Source of the DNA: Streptomyces sp. BR123
GTDB taxonomy: Bacteria > Actinomycetota > Actinomycetes > Streptomycetales > Streptomycetaceae
NCBI RefSeq assembly: GCF_013401435.1
Contig: NZ_JACBGN010000009.1
Location: 1 to 60,874, forward strand
Direction of reading: 5' to 3'
DNA: 60,874 nt
The notes under the pieces were generated by a model, which did no database searches, was not told the origin of the DNA, and saw only the letters and a list, made by a program, of their open reading frames with translations. Within the stretch, counting starts at the first letter, position 1; each line of letters begins with the position of its first letter. A program made the position numbers and the translations under genes. This document shows positions 1-7,406 of this stretch, in pieces.

Positions 1-68
1 GCGGGGGCCAGGGCGGCCGCGGCGAGCGCGAGCGCGCCGAGCAGGCCGGTGATCCGGTGTCGTGTCAT
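1..68 (-). CDS. N-terminus of a secreted protein, cut by the window edge
   Basis: Reading leftwards from an ATG at 68-66 gives MTRHRITGLLGALALAAA and then more Ala/Pro. A short basic n-region followed by an Ala/Leu-rich hydrophobic core is the layout of a Sec signal peptide. Only 22 codons lie inside the window, so the mature protein and its function cannot be judged. A G-rich stretch lies just upstream of the ATG but no strong ribosome site is visible. The long non-coding gap to the next gene fits an independent transcription unit. Confidence 0.5.
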   Translation of the reverse strand, partial: MTRHRITGLLGALALAAAALAP

Positions 69-203
69 GGCCCCGCAGTGAAGCCCGCCGGCGCCTCCCC
101 GCGCCAGGCCCGCCGCGCGGGTCATGGCCGGATTCCGCCCCCTCCGCCGCCGGAGGGGCGTTCCTCGAACGGCGGGGCGGGTCCTGCACGCAGGGCGGGC
201 GGG

Positions 204-515
204 TCAGGCGGCCGACTGCCACCGGGCAGGACCACGACGCCGCGTCGTCCGCGTGCACCGTGTCCGCGGGGGGCGGCGGAAGACGCCACCGCCGGTGGTG
301 ACGGCGCCGGGGTCGAGCCCGCCGAGGGCGACGCTGTCGCGGACCGCGCCGTTGACGACCGGCGCGGCCCGGCCGTTGCGCTGCGCGGCCCCGGCGACGA
401 CTTCTCGGGGGGAGGGCGGTGCGCAGCGGGCCCCGGCCGTCGACGACGGCACCCCGGCCCGACTGTGGTCCGGATCGCGCGGCAGGGCATCGCCCCCGCG
501 GGAGACGGTCCGCAC
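204..515 (-). pseudogene. Possible remnant of an RraA-like (HMG aldolase fold) gene
   Basis: The minus-strand translation contains RNGRAAPVVNGAVRDSVALG. This resembles the conserved core of RraA/dimethylmenaquinone-methyltransferase-like proteins, where an 'RNG.AG.VV.GAVRD' segment precedes the end of the fold. On both sides the frame turns into low-complexity Arg/Pro sequence, and the usual N-terminal half and the 'FARG' type end are not visible. If the resemblance is real the gene is decayed. The match is short, so this is a weak call. Confidence 0.25.
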
Positions 516-655
516 CGGCCCGGCGACCGCCGGGTCCTGCCGCGGCGAGGTGGGTGCCGGACGGTCCGGGCCCGGGCCCGTCAGGCGGGCGCTCCCGGCC
601 GATCGCGCACAGGACGTCCGCGGGCCGGACCCGGTCCTGGCCGAGGGCGTGGGCC

Positions 656-690
656 GAGTCGGGTCGGGTCGGGTCGGGTCGGGTCGGCGG
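656..690 (+). repeat. GGGTC pentanucleotide tandem repeat, G-quadruplex candidate
   Basis: Five perfect GGGTC units run from 661 to 685, preceded by a degenerate GAGTC and followed by GGCGGG. The plus strand therefore carries more than four GGG runs spaced by two bases, which meets the usual G-quadruplex pattern. It lies about 100 bp past the 3' end of the leftward GlsB-type gene. Confidence 0.8.
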
Positions 691-780
691 GCAGTGTCCG
701 CACGTGCCGCCGGGGCTGCGGCAGCCGGCAGGCCGTCAGGTGGTGCGGCTCTTCGGCAAAGCGGCGGGCGGGCCGCCCGT

Positions 781-1047
781 TCAGTCGCGGGAGTGGCCGA
801 AGAGGATCCGGTAGCCGATGAGCAGCACCAGCGAGCCGGCGATCGCCGAGCCCCAGGTGGCGGGGTCGTAGAACTCGTTGGCGATCGGCTTGTCCAGGAA
901 CTTCGCGGAGAGCCAGCCGCCGATGAACGCGCCGACGATGCCGATGAGGGTGGTGCCGATCACGCCCCCGGGGTCGCGGCCCGGCAGCAGGAGCTTGGCT
1001 ATGGCGCCGGCGAGCAGCCCCAGGATGATCCAGCTGACGATCCCCAT
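781..1047 (-). CDS. GlsB/YeaQ/YmgE family membrane protein
   Basis: An 88-residue, strongly hydrophobic protein beginning MGIVSWIILGLLAGAIAKLL. It has three predicted membrane segments (about residues 3-20, 30-50 and 66-83) rich in Gly, and the 'GLLAGAIAKLLLPGRDPGG' opening that marks the transglycosylase-associated/GlsB family. The family is linked to general stress but its molecular role is not settled. The length is normal. A GGAG-type ribosome site lies about 12 nt upstream of the ATG. It is transcribed alone, downstream of the triplet-repeat gene on the same strand. Confidence 0.9.
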   Translation of the reverse strand: MGIVSWIILGLLAGAIAKLLLPGRDPGGVIGTTLIGIVGAFIGGWLSAKFLDKPIANEFYDPATWGSAIAGSLVLLIGYRILFGHSRD

Positions 1048-1120
1048 GCCGTTTTCACTCCGCTCTCCTGCTGCGTGGTCGGTCTCGGAAAGGAGGACGC
1101 GGGGAGGGGCGAAACGGTTC

Positions 1121-1480
1121 TCAGCCCCGGCGGGCCCGCGCGCAGGCGACCGCCGCGACGGCCACCGCGGCAGCGGCGAGGCCCCCGCGGGCGCGCCGGC
1201 AGCGCACCGCCGTGCCGTGCGAACCGGCGGCGAGCACCGACCGGTTCGACCGGTAGGACAGCACCGAGCGGTTCGACAGGGCGCTGAGCAGGGAGCCCGA
1301 GCTCAGCCAGGAGCCGGCGGAGCCGAGGCAGAGCGCGGAGCCGAGCGAGCCGACCGACAGCACACTGCCGACCGAGCCGATGGAGAGCACCGAGCCCACC
1401 GAACCGATGGACAGCACGGAGTTCTTGGACCACAGCGAGAGAAACGATCCGTCAGCAGCCGTGCCGGTCATGTGCCTCAT
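1121..1480 (-). CDS. Ser-x-Gly/Leu triplet-repeat protein with C-terminal hydrophobic segment
   Basis: A 119-residue protein. From about residue 18 to 85 nearly every third residue is Ser, giving units such as SVLSIGSVG that repeat as nonapeptides (three Ser-x-Gly/Leu triplets each). Towards the C-end the repeat decays into SNRSVLSYRSNRSVL. An Ala/Val-rich hydrophobic stretch (about residues 99-112) flanked by Arg then ends the protein, so it may be tail-anchored. The start is fixed by context: the ATG at 1480 overlaps the TGA of the transporter gene as ATGA, so the two are translationally coupled. The DNA shows matching 27-bp tandem repeats. I do not recognise a function. A regular repeat suggests a structural or adhesive solenoid. 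Confidence 0.8.
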   Translation of the reverse strand: MRHMTGTAADGSFLSLWSKNSVLSIGSVGSVLSIGSVGSVLSVGSLGSALCLGSAGSWLSSGSLLSALSNRSVLSYRSNRSVLAAGSHGTAVRCRRARGGLAAAAVAVAAVACARARRG

Positions 1481-2361
1481 GCGGTCATGCTGCCACACGG
1501 CCGGCCGCGGCGGGGGCCGCGGCGGGCTGGGTCCGCCCGCTGTCCCGGGGCCGTACGGGTCAGCAGCAGCACTCCTCGGGCCGCCGCCAGCGCGCCCGCG
1601 ACCGCGAGCAGCAGGCCGACGGTGCCGCCTTGGAGGCGTTCGCCGAGCAGGACCATGCCGATCGCGGCCGCGGCCAGCGGGTTGGCCAGGTTGACCACGG
1701 CGAGGGGCGCGCCGAGTCCGCCCCGGTAGGCCCGCTGCGACAGCAGCATCCCGCCGACCGCGAAGACGGCGACGAGCCCTGCGACGGCGAGGACGCGCCC
1801 GCCGGGCAGCGGTCCTGCGCGACCGCCCGCCACCGCCACCGTCTGGGTCAGAGCGGAGGCGACGGCTGAGGCCAGCCCGGACGCGGTCGCGTGCCGCAGC
1901 CCCGAGCGCACCTCCCTGCGTACGGTCAGCAGGCCGATCGCGGCGGCGGTGGCGCCCGACACGGCGAGCGCCTCGGCCAGGGTGAGGGTGTCGTTCGGGG
2001 TCGGCCCGGAGGCCGGGAGCAGCAGCAGGCCGAGCCCGGCGACGGTGGCCAGGGTGCCCCGCCATTCGGTGGCGTCGACGCGGCGGCCGGCCCGGCGGGC
2101 GCCCATGGGGACGGCGGCGACGAGGGTGAGCGCCCCGAGCGGCTGGACCAGGGTGAGCGGCCCGTAGCGCAGGGCGGCGGCGTGCAGCAGCGCGGCGGCG
2201 GTGTTCAGGCCCGCGGACCACCACCAGGCGCCGTTGCCGAGCAGGGCGCGGGCGGTGCGGGCGGCGCCGGCGCGGGCGAGGCGCTCCTGCGCGACCGCGG
2301 CAGCCGCGTAGGCCGCGGCGGAGGCGAGGCAGAGCGCGACGGCGAGGACGGTGGCGTTCAC
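1477..2361 (-). CDS. DMT/EamA-type multi-spanning transporter
   Basis: A 294-residue membrane protein with about ten hydrophobic helices arranged as two similar halves, as in drug/metabolite transporter (EamA-like) permeases. The typical features are the N-terminal helix VNATVLAVALCLASAAAY, the 'GPLTLVQPLGAL' helix end, and 'NLANPLAAAAIGMVLLGE' in the second half, which matches the conserved 'P..a...g...lgE' of the family. The substrate cannot be inferred. The GTG start at 2361 overlaps the TGA of the PAP2 gene (GTGA), and its own stop overlaps the ATG of the triplet-repeat gene, so the three form one coupled operon. Confidence 0.85.
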   Translation of the reverse strand: MNATVLAVALCLASAAAYAAAAVAQERLARAGAARTARALLGNGAWWWSAGLNTAAALLHAAALRYGPLTLVQPLGALTLVAAVPMGARRAGRRVDATEWRGTLATVAGLGLLLLPASGPTPNDTLTLAEALAVSGATAAAIGLLTVRREVRSGLRHATASGLASAVASALTQTVAVAGGRAGPLPGGRVLAVAGLVAVFAVGGMLLSQRAYRGGLGAPLAVVNLANPLAAAAIGMVLLGERLQGGTVGLLLAVAGALAAARGVLLLTRTAPGQRADPARRGPRRGRPCGSMTA

Positions 2362-3266
2362 CGGCCGGCTCCGGCCGGTTCGGCGGGCTCGGCCGACGCG
2401 GCCCGTTCTGCCCGCGCGGCCGCGCGGCGGGCCCGCGGCAGGTGCCGTACCGCGACACGCGGGCGGGAGGGGGCCTGCGGGCCGGGTACGGCGAGGAGTG
2501 CGGCGCCGAGCAGGGCGGCGGAGACGATCGCGTCGAGCCAGTAGTGGTTGGCCGTGCCGACGATGACGAGCAGGGTCAGCAGCGGGTGCAGCAGCCACAG
2601 CAGGTGCCACGGCGAGCGGGTCCGGCCGGCGGCGATCATGCCGAGGGCGAGCACCAGCGCCCACCCGAAGTGCAGCGAGGGCATGGCGGCGAACTGGTTG
2701 GCCAGGGTGTCGGCGGCGGGCGAGGCCCCGTACACGGAGGGCCCGTAGGCCTGCCCGGTGTCGACGAGGTGCGCGGCGGCCAGCATCCTCGGCGGGGCCA
2801 GCGGAAAGGCCAGGTGCAGGGCGAGGGCGGCGCCCGTCAGGACGGTGAGGACACGCCGGGCCCACCGGTAGTGGCGGGGTTTGCGCAGGTACAGCCAGAC
2901 GAGGAAGAGCGCGGTGGCGGGGAAGTGCACGGCCGCGTAGTAGGTGTTGGCGGCGTGGACCAGGATGTCCCCGGCGGCGTCCCCGGTGGGCGCCCCGGTG
3001 TCTCCGGCGCCCTGGAGGAGCAGCCGCTGAATCGTTCCCTCACTTGGGAGGCGCAGGGCCCGCTCGGCGTCCCAGACCCGGGCGGCGTTCCCGAAGGCGT
3101 CGTCCGTACGGTCCGTCGAGAGCAGCCGGCCCGCCTTGTAGACGGCGAACAGCCCCGCGACGAGCAGCAGCTCGCGCAGGAGCCGGCGGCGCGCTGCCCC
3201 CCGGCCGCCCGTCGGCCCCGCAGGTGTCGTGTGGGAGGTCATTCCCCCGGTCTCGCTTCCTGTCAT
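2358..3266 (-). CDS. PAP2-superfamily phosphatase/phosphotransferase (Aur1/IPT-like)
   Basis: A membrane protein of 302 residues with about six transmembrane helices. The active-site signatures of PAP2 enzymes are visible as MPSLHFGWALVLALG (PSLH, catalytic His) and GTANHYWLDAIVSAAL (the 'NHYxxD' third motif). This pairing is typical of the Aur1/inositol-phosphotransferase-like branch, which handles lipid phosphates at the membrane. I use the ATG at 3266. An internal ATG at 3242 would shorten it by eight residues, and neither has an ideal ribosome site. It is the first gene of a leftward operon divergent from a TetR regulator, and the stop overlaps the next GTG start. Confidence 0.88.
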   Translation of the reverse strand: MTGSETGGMTSHTTPAGPTGGRGAARRRLLRELLLVAGLFAVYKAGRLLSTDRTDDAFGNAARVWDAERALRLPSEGTIQRLLLQGAGDTGAPTGDAAGDILVHAANTYYAAVHFPATALFLVWLYLRKPRHYRWARRVLTVLTGAALALHLAFPLAPPRMLAAAHLVDTGQAYGPSVYGASPAADTLANQFAAMPSLHFGWALVLALGMIAAGRTRSPWHLLWLLHPLLTLLVIVGTANHYWLDAIVSAALLGAALLAVPGPQAPSRPRVAVRHLPRARRAAARAERAASAEPAEPAGAGR

Positions 3267-3349
3267 CGGTCCCGTAGCGGGGGCCGCCGTGTGCGGCGGC
3301 CCGGCGGTGGCGGGCGGCCGGTCCGGGCCCCCACCACCGAAACGCCAGT

Positions 3350-3391
3350 GTATCGATACGTTCACGTACCGATACGCCGGTGTACCGATAC
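3350..3391. promoter_or_regulatory. Three phased operator-like repeats between PAP2 operon and TetR gene
   Basis: Three near-identical 10-mers lie at 3350-3359 (GTATCGATAC, a perfect palindrome), 3366-3375 and 3382-3391 (both GTACCGATAC). They are spaced exactly 16 bp apart, and a TACACT -10-like box for the regulator lies at 3405-3410. The position between divergent genes, one of them a TetR repressor, makes this the likely autoregulatory operator controlling both directions. Confidence 0.7.
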
Positions 3392-3458
3392 GCGGGCGTT
3401 CCTCTACACTTCGGTGACCGAAGCATCTGCCGCGGAGCCCCCGAGGAGAGCCGCACCC

Positions 3459-4175
3459 ATGACGTCGACGCAGCCCGCCGGGCGCCGCTCCAAGATCACC
3501 CCCGAGCGGGTGCAGGAGTTCTACGACGCCGTCCTGGACGAGCTGCGCGAACACGGCTATGAGGCCCTGACCATGGAAGGTGTCGCCGCCCGGGCCTGCT
3601 GCGGCAAGTCGACGCTCTACCGGCAGTGGAAGACCAAGCCGCAACTGGTCGCGGCGGCTCTGCGCGCGCACCGGCAGGGCACCCTGGCCGCGGTCGACAC
3701 CGGCTCCCTGGCCGGCGACCTGCGCGAGGCGGCCCGCATCGCCGCCGGCACCTCGGGGCGCGACACCCGCCTCACCCAGGCGCTCGGGCACGCGGTGCTC
3801 AGCGACGAGAAGCTCCAGGCGGCCCTGCGCGAGGCGCTGGTCGAGCCGGAGCTGGCCGCGTTCGCGGCGATGGCGGCGCGGGCGGTGGCACGCGGGGAGA
3901 TCGCCCCGGACCATCCCGCCGTGGAGTTCCTGCCTGCGCAGCTCATGGGCGTACTGCGGATCCGGCCGGTGCTGGAGGGGCGGTACGCGGACGCGGACTA
4001 CCTGGTGCGGTTCGTCGACGCGGCCCTGCTGCCCGCTCTGGGCCTGGCGGCCGACGCGGCACCCGGCGCCGACGCCGGCCCGCGGCAGGCACCCCCTGGC
4101 CGCCCGCAGCAGGCGTCCGAACCGGGCCCCGACCCGCAGCAGGCGCCCGAACCGGGCCCGGATACGGCTCCCTGA
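3459..4175 (+). CDS. TetR family transcriptional regulator
   Basis: A 238-residue regulator. The N-terminal helix-turn-helix covers about residues 18-62, with TMEGVAARACCGKSTLYRQW as the recognition core; the two adjacent cysteines in the turn are unusual. A ligand-binding C-terminal half follows, ending in a low-complexity tail of repeated 'QQAPEPGPDP' units from about residue 205. The ATG at 3459 is preceded by GAGGAG about 10 nt upstream. It diverges from the PAP2-DMT-repeat operon, with palindromic repeats between them, so it probably represses that operon and itself. The ligand is unknown. Confidence 0.92.
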   Translation: MTSTQPAGRRSKITPERVQEFYDAVLDELREHGYEALTMEGVAARACCGKSTLYRQWKTKPQLVAAALRAHRQGTLAAVDTGSLAGDLREAARIAAGTSGRDTRLTQALGHAVLSDEKLQAALREALVEPELAAFAAMAARAVARGEIAPDHPAVEFLPAQLMGVLRIRPVLEGRYADADYLVRFVDAALLPALGLAADAAPGADAGPRQAPPGRPQQASEPGPDPQQAPEPGPDTAP

Positions 4176-4253
4176 ACCGGTGGGCCCCGTCACCGATGAC
4201 CGGACGGGGGCCCGCCCCGCGCTGCCTCGTGGGGACGGCGGCAGCGCGCCGGC

Positions 4254-4302
4254 CGGACCGGGCGGCGGCCACCCGCGCGAGGGGCGGCGGCCGCCCGGTC
4301 CG
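4254..4302. terminator. Hairpin between convergent TetR and TerD genes
   Basis: A 13-bp perfect inverted repeat (arms 4254-4266 and 4290-4302, CGGACCGGGCGGC and its complement) with a 23-nt loop lies between the convergent 3' ends. It is GC-rich and lacks a clear T-run, as is common for Streptomyces terminators. Confidence 0.55.
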
Positions 4303-4330
4303 CACGGCCGGCCCCTTCACCCCTGCCGGG

Positions 4331-4885
4331 TCAGTGCCGTTCGGCGCCCATCGCCCGGACGAACTCCTCCGCATCGGCGTCGAAGCCCTGTACGGCGGTG
4401 TCCAGCAGCCAGCAGCCCGCACCGTCGCGCGTGAACCGCGCGACCGTTGCCGCCGTGGCGTGCGGCACGGCCGCGAAGTCGGTGACCGCGAGGTCGCTGT
4501 GGCCCTCCCGGATCCGGACGCCCGTGCCCCCTATGGCGGCGAACGTCTTCCGGTGGCCGCCGCGCGGGCCCGCGTCCTGGATCAGCACGCCCACCACGAC
4601 CCGCACCGACTCCGGCCGCATCCGGTCCAGTTCGAGGACCATCACCTCGTCGTGGCCGAAGCCCTGGCCGGTGCGGCTGTCGCGGTTGAGCGTGATGGTG
4701 CCGTCGGGCGAGCGGCTGCCGAAGTGGACGACCTGGACGGGCTGCCCGTACGGGTCGGCGGCGCCGTAGACCGCGGCCACGATGTCCAGGTCGTTCGGGG
4801 GCGTGCCCGCGGGGCTCGGGTCCCACCGCAGCGCGACCTCGACCTTCGCCAGGCTCTTGCGTACTCCGCTCGCCGAACCGCTCAC
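4331..4885 (-). CDS. TerD family protein
   Basis: A 184-residue TerD-fold protein. The family signatures are LRWDPSPAGTPPNDLDIVAA near the N-terminus, 'NRDSRTGQGFGHDEVMVLEL' in the middle and a GVLIQD segment. The conserved Asp/Asn/Glu residues correspond to the Ca2+-binding loops of TerD/CABP proteins. TerD paralogues are abundant in Streptomyces and are linked to tellurite and phage stress, surface signalling and calcium. It lies 128 bp downstream of the vWA gene on the same strand and could be the fifth member of that operon, though the gap allows its own promoter. Confidence 0.9.
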   Translation of the reverse strand: MSGSASGVRKSLAKVEVALRWDPSPAGTPPNDLDIVAAVYGAADPYGQPVQVVHFGSRSPDGTITLNRDSRTGQGFGHDEVMVLELDRMRPESVRVVVGVLIQDAGPRGGHRKTFAAIGGTGVRIREGHSDLAVTDFAAVPHATAATVARFTRDGAGCWLLDTAVQGFDADAEEFVRAMGAERH

Positions 4886-5013
4886 CGAACTCCCCTTCCG
4901 CTTCTCGGGTGTTGTCCGGCCATGCTGTCATGCGGAGCGGCTCCGGCGCGGGTGACCGCATGTTCCCGGCCATGCGGGATCCGGGTGCGCGCCTCCGCTC
5001 CGGCGGCCGGCCC

Positions 5014-6210
5014 CTACGATCCGGGGCCGACCCGTACGGTCTCCACCCAGTCCGGGGGCTGCGGGGCCCCCTCGCCGATCAGCGCGGCGATCACCCTGCA
5101 GGAGGAGGGCTCGCCGGGCCATGGCGTGAAACCGTCGGTCAGCACGACGACGACGTCCGGCCGGTCCGCCGCCGCCAGCGCGGCACCGATCCCGACCCGC
5201 ATGTCCGTTCCGCCGCCGCCTGCGAGCGCCACCTGGTCGACGCTGGTCACCCGGGCCACGGCCTGCACGTCCGCGTCACAGGCCAGCACCGCGACCCGGT
5301 TTCCGCCCACCCCCACCTCCCGCAGCACACCGGTCACTTCGGCGAGCGCGGCGGCCAGCTCGTCCTCCCCCATCGACCCCGAGGTGTCGATGACGACCGC
5401 GACCCGCGGCAGCGGCCGGCGCAGGCTGGGCAGCACCACCCGGCCGCCGAGGGCGGGCGTGCGGCGAGAGGGGCGCCGGTAGGTGTAGTCGACGGCTCCG
5501 GCCGCCCAGGCGGCGGCCTCCCGTACCGCGCCGGTCAGCGCGCGCCGCCAGTCGACGGTGGGCTCCAGCACCTCCGTCGCCCAGCGCTCCCAGCCGGCCG
5601 GGAGCGTGCCGCGGCTGCGCTGGTGGGCGCGCATGGCCTGCGCGGTCTGGCGCCGCAGCGCCTCGGCCTCGACCGGGCTGATCCGGGCGGTGCCGGCGGC
5701 ATCGCCGAGCTCCCAGGGGGCGGGCATGCCGTGGGCGCCCGAGCCGCAGTCGATGCCGTGCCGCGGGGTGGGCGGGATCGACGGCAGGTACGCCTCGAAC
5801 ATGCCTCCGGTGGGCAGGCCGAACAACCCGGGCTCCATCCGCCCCTCGGGCAGCGCCAGCCCGTCGGCGAGGAGGTCGTCATTGATCTCGCAGTCCTCGG
5901 CGATGTTGATCCGGACCTGGTCGCCCTGGTCGGCGGCCGGGAGCCGACCGGCCCGGCCGTGGTGGTCGCGCAGCAGGTGGGCCACCTCGTGGATCCACAC
6001 GCCGGCCAGTTCGGCCACGGGGGTCGCGTCGACGAAGGCGGGCGAGACGTAGCAGCGCCAGTGCCGGTCCACGCCCATGGTCGGGACGGCCGTCGAGGGG
6101 ACGACGGTGAGCGCGTACAGGGCCGAGGCCAGGTAGGGCCGGGCCTCCGCCGCCCGGTAGCGGGCGGCGAGCAGCTTGGCCCGGTCGAGACGGGCCTGCT
6201 CCGCGTCCAC
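5014..6210 (-). CDS. Putative metallopeptidase plus vWA domain protein (DUF2201-like)
   Basis: A 398-residue cytosolic protein of two parts. The N-terminal part has VWIHEVAHLLRDH (H74-E75-x-x-H78), the HExxH zinc-peptidase signature, followed by 'NIAEDCEIND' (about 102-110), which is typical of the DUF2201 putative metallopeptidase domain. The C-terminal part is a von Willebrand A fold with an intact MIDAS: D275-T-S277-G-S279, then GGGGTDM (T335, D336) and 'VLTDG'. The start lies 5 nt past the stop of the MoxR-type ATPase gene, so the two are co-translated. MoxR-vWA pairs generally act as metal-dependent chaperone or remodelling complexes. A peptidase-like domain suggests an effector, but no substrate is evident. 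Confidence 0.92.
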   Translation of the reverse strand: MDAEQARLDRAKLLAARYRAAEARPYLASALYALTVVPSTAVPTMGVDRHWRCYVSPAFVDATPVAELAGVWIHEVAHLLRDHHGRAGRLPAADQGDQVRINIAEDCEINDDLLADGLALPEGRMEPGLFGLPTGGMFEAYLPSIPPTPRHGIDCGSGAHGMPAPWELGDAAGTARISPVEAEALRRQTAQAMRAHQRSRGTLPAGWERWATEVLEPTVDWRRALTGAVREAAAWAAGAVDYTYRRPSRRTPALGGRVVLPSLRRPLPRVAVVIDTSGSMGEDELAAALAEVTGVLREVGVGGNRVAVLACDADVQAVARVTSVDQVALAGGGGTDMRVGIGAALAAADRPDVVVVLTDGFTPWPGEPSSCRVIAALIGEGAPQPPDWVETVRVGPGS

Positions 6211-6215
6211 GGCCG

Positions 6216-7406
6216 TCAGCCGCTGCCGGGCAGTGCGCCGGAGAGCTGGAGCAGTTCGACGAACGCGTCGATGCCGGAGGGCACCGGCCAGTCCAGGTCG
6301 CGCATCGCGGCGAGGTCGGCGGCGGCCCGCGCGGCCACGTCCGGCACGCCCGCGTCCACGGCCTTGGCGAGCACCGCCCAGCCGGCCTCCCAGCGCGGGC
6401 GGGTGAGCTCGCCCTGGACGGCCGCGACCACGGCGATGAGGAACGCCAGCTGCCGGTCGCCGCGTTCGGGCAGGGCGAAGGCGTCCGGATCGGCGAGCAC
6501 CCGGTCCGGGTCGGGCAGGTCCAGGTTCTCCAGGTACGACAGCAGCTCGATGCCTGCGGCCTCGCCGACGGCCCCGGTGAGCGCGGTGGCCAGGGCCTCC
6601 CGGCCGGCTCCGGCCGCGTACCCGGTGGCCAGCAGCCGCAGCGCCATCTCCCAGGTGCGCGGGGAGGGCCAGGCGCGGCCGCGGCCCTCGGCCTCGTTCG
6701 GCATGTGGTGGACCAGGCCCGGCCGGGCGGTCAGGAAGCCGGAGACCACACCGCGGGCCCGGGCGACGGCGCCGGAGACGCGGGCCGGGTCCACGGCCGG
6801 GAGGGCGACCTCGGGCCAGGTGCCGGCCATGCCGCGGGCGACGGTGCGCGGGCTGTGGGTCCAGTCGAGGTGGACGAACCGGTTGGCCAGCGGCGGGCTG
6901 AGGTGCCAGCCGTCGGCGGCGCTGGAGGGCGGGTTGGCCGCGGCGACGATCCGCACCGACTCGGGCAGGGTGAGGCTGCCGACCCGGCGTTCGAGGACGA
7001 CGCGCAGCAGGGCCGCCTGCACGGCGGGCGGCGCGGAGGACAGCTCGTCGAAGAAGAGCAGGCCGTGTCCGGTGCGGGCGAGGCGCACCGCCCAGTCCGG
7101 CGGCGCCATCGGCACACCGGTGGTCGCCGGGTCGTCCCCGACGATGGGCAGGCCGGCGAAGTCGGAGGGCTCGTGGACACTGGCGATGACCGTCTCCAGC
7201 CCGATGCCGAGGGCGTCGGCGAGCTGCTGCATGCCGGCGGACTTGCCGATGCCGGGCTCACCCCACAGCAGGACCGGCTGATTGGCCGTCACGGCCAGGC
7301 ACAGGGCCTCCAGTTGAGGGTTGGCGGCGGGCTCCGTGCGGGTGGCGCGCAGCCGGGCGCCGAGGGCGTCTGCGGCCGCGAGGGGGCCGGGCGGCCGGGT
7401 GCTCAT
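6216..7406 (-). CDS. MoxR-type AAA+ ATPase
   Basis: A 396-residue AAA+ protein. Walker A is GEPGIGKSA (about 49-57), Walker B is LLFFDE (116-121) and sensor 1 is in VAAANPP (N158). Short inserts and a C-terminal helical part match the MoxR/RavA clade. Such ATPases work with vWA proteins as chaperones or remodelers. The ATG at 7406 overlaps the stop of the ankyrin gene (ATGA), and its own stop lies 5 nt before the vWA gene, so it is a central operon member. Its target may be selected by the repeat proteins encoded upstream. Confidence 0.93.
   Translation of the reverse strand: MSTRPPGPLAAADALGARLRATRTEPAANPQLEALCLAVTANQPVLLWGEPGIGKSAGMQQLADALGIGLETVIASVHEPSDFAGLPIVGDDPATTGVPMAPPDWAVRLARTGHGLLFFDELSSAPPAVQAALLRVVLERRVGSLTLPESVRIVAAANPPSSAADGWHLSPPLANRFVHLDWTHSPRTVARGMAGTWPEVALPAVDPARVSGAVARARGVVSGFLTARPGLVHHMPNEAEGRGRAWPSPRTWEMALRLLATGYAAGAGREALATALTGAVGEAAGIELLSYLENLDLPDPDRVLADPDAFALPERGDRQLAFLIAVVAAVQGELTRPRWEAGWAVLAKAVDAGVPDVAARAAADLAAMRDLDWPVPSGIDAFVELLQLSGALPGSG

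Larger units (their letters stand above)
69..780. other. Intergenic region, about 710 bp, with a G-rich repeat and possible gene remnant
   Basis: I see no convincing intact gene here. The stretch holds a pentanucleotide repeat (656-690) and, on the minus strand, a short piece that looks like a degraded RraA-family gene (204-515). The reading frames on both strands are Arg/Pro/Gly-rich with no plausible start. Confidence 0.5.

Noticed and set aside
122..490. Long minus-strand frame beginning MPCRAIRTTVGPG
   Set aside because: Low-complexity Arg/Pro composition and no ribosome site; high GC alone makes such frames.
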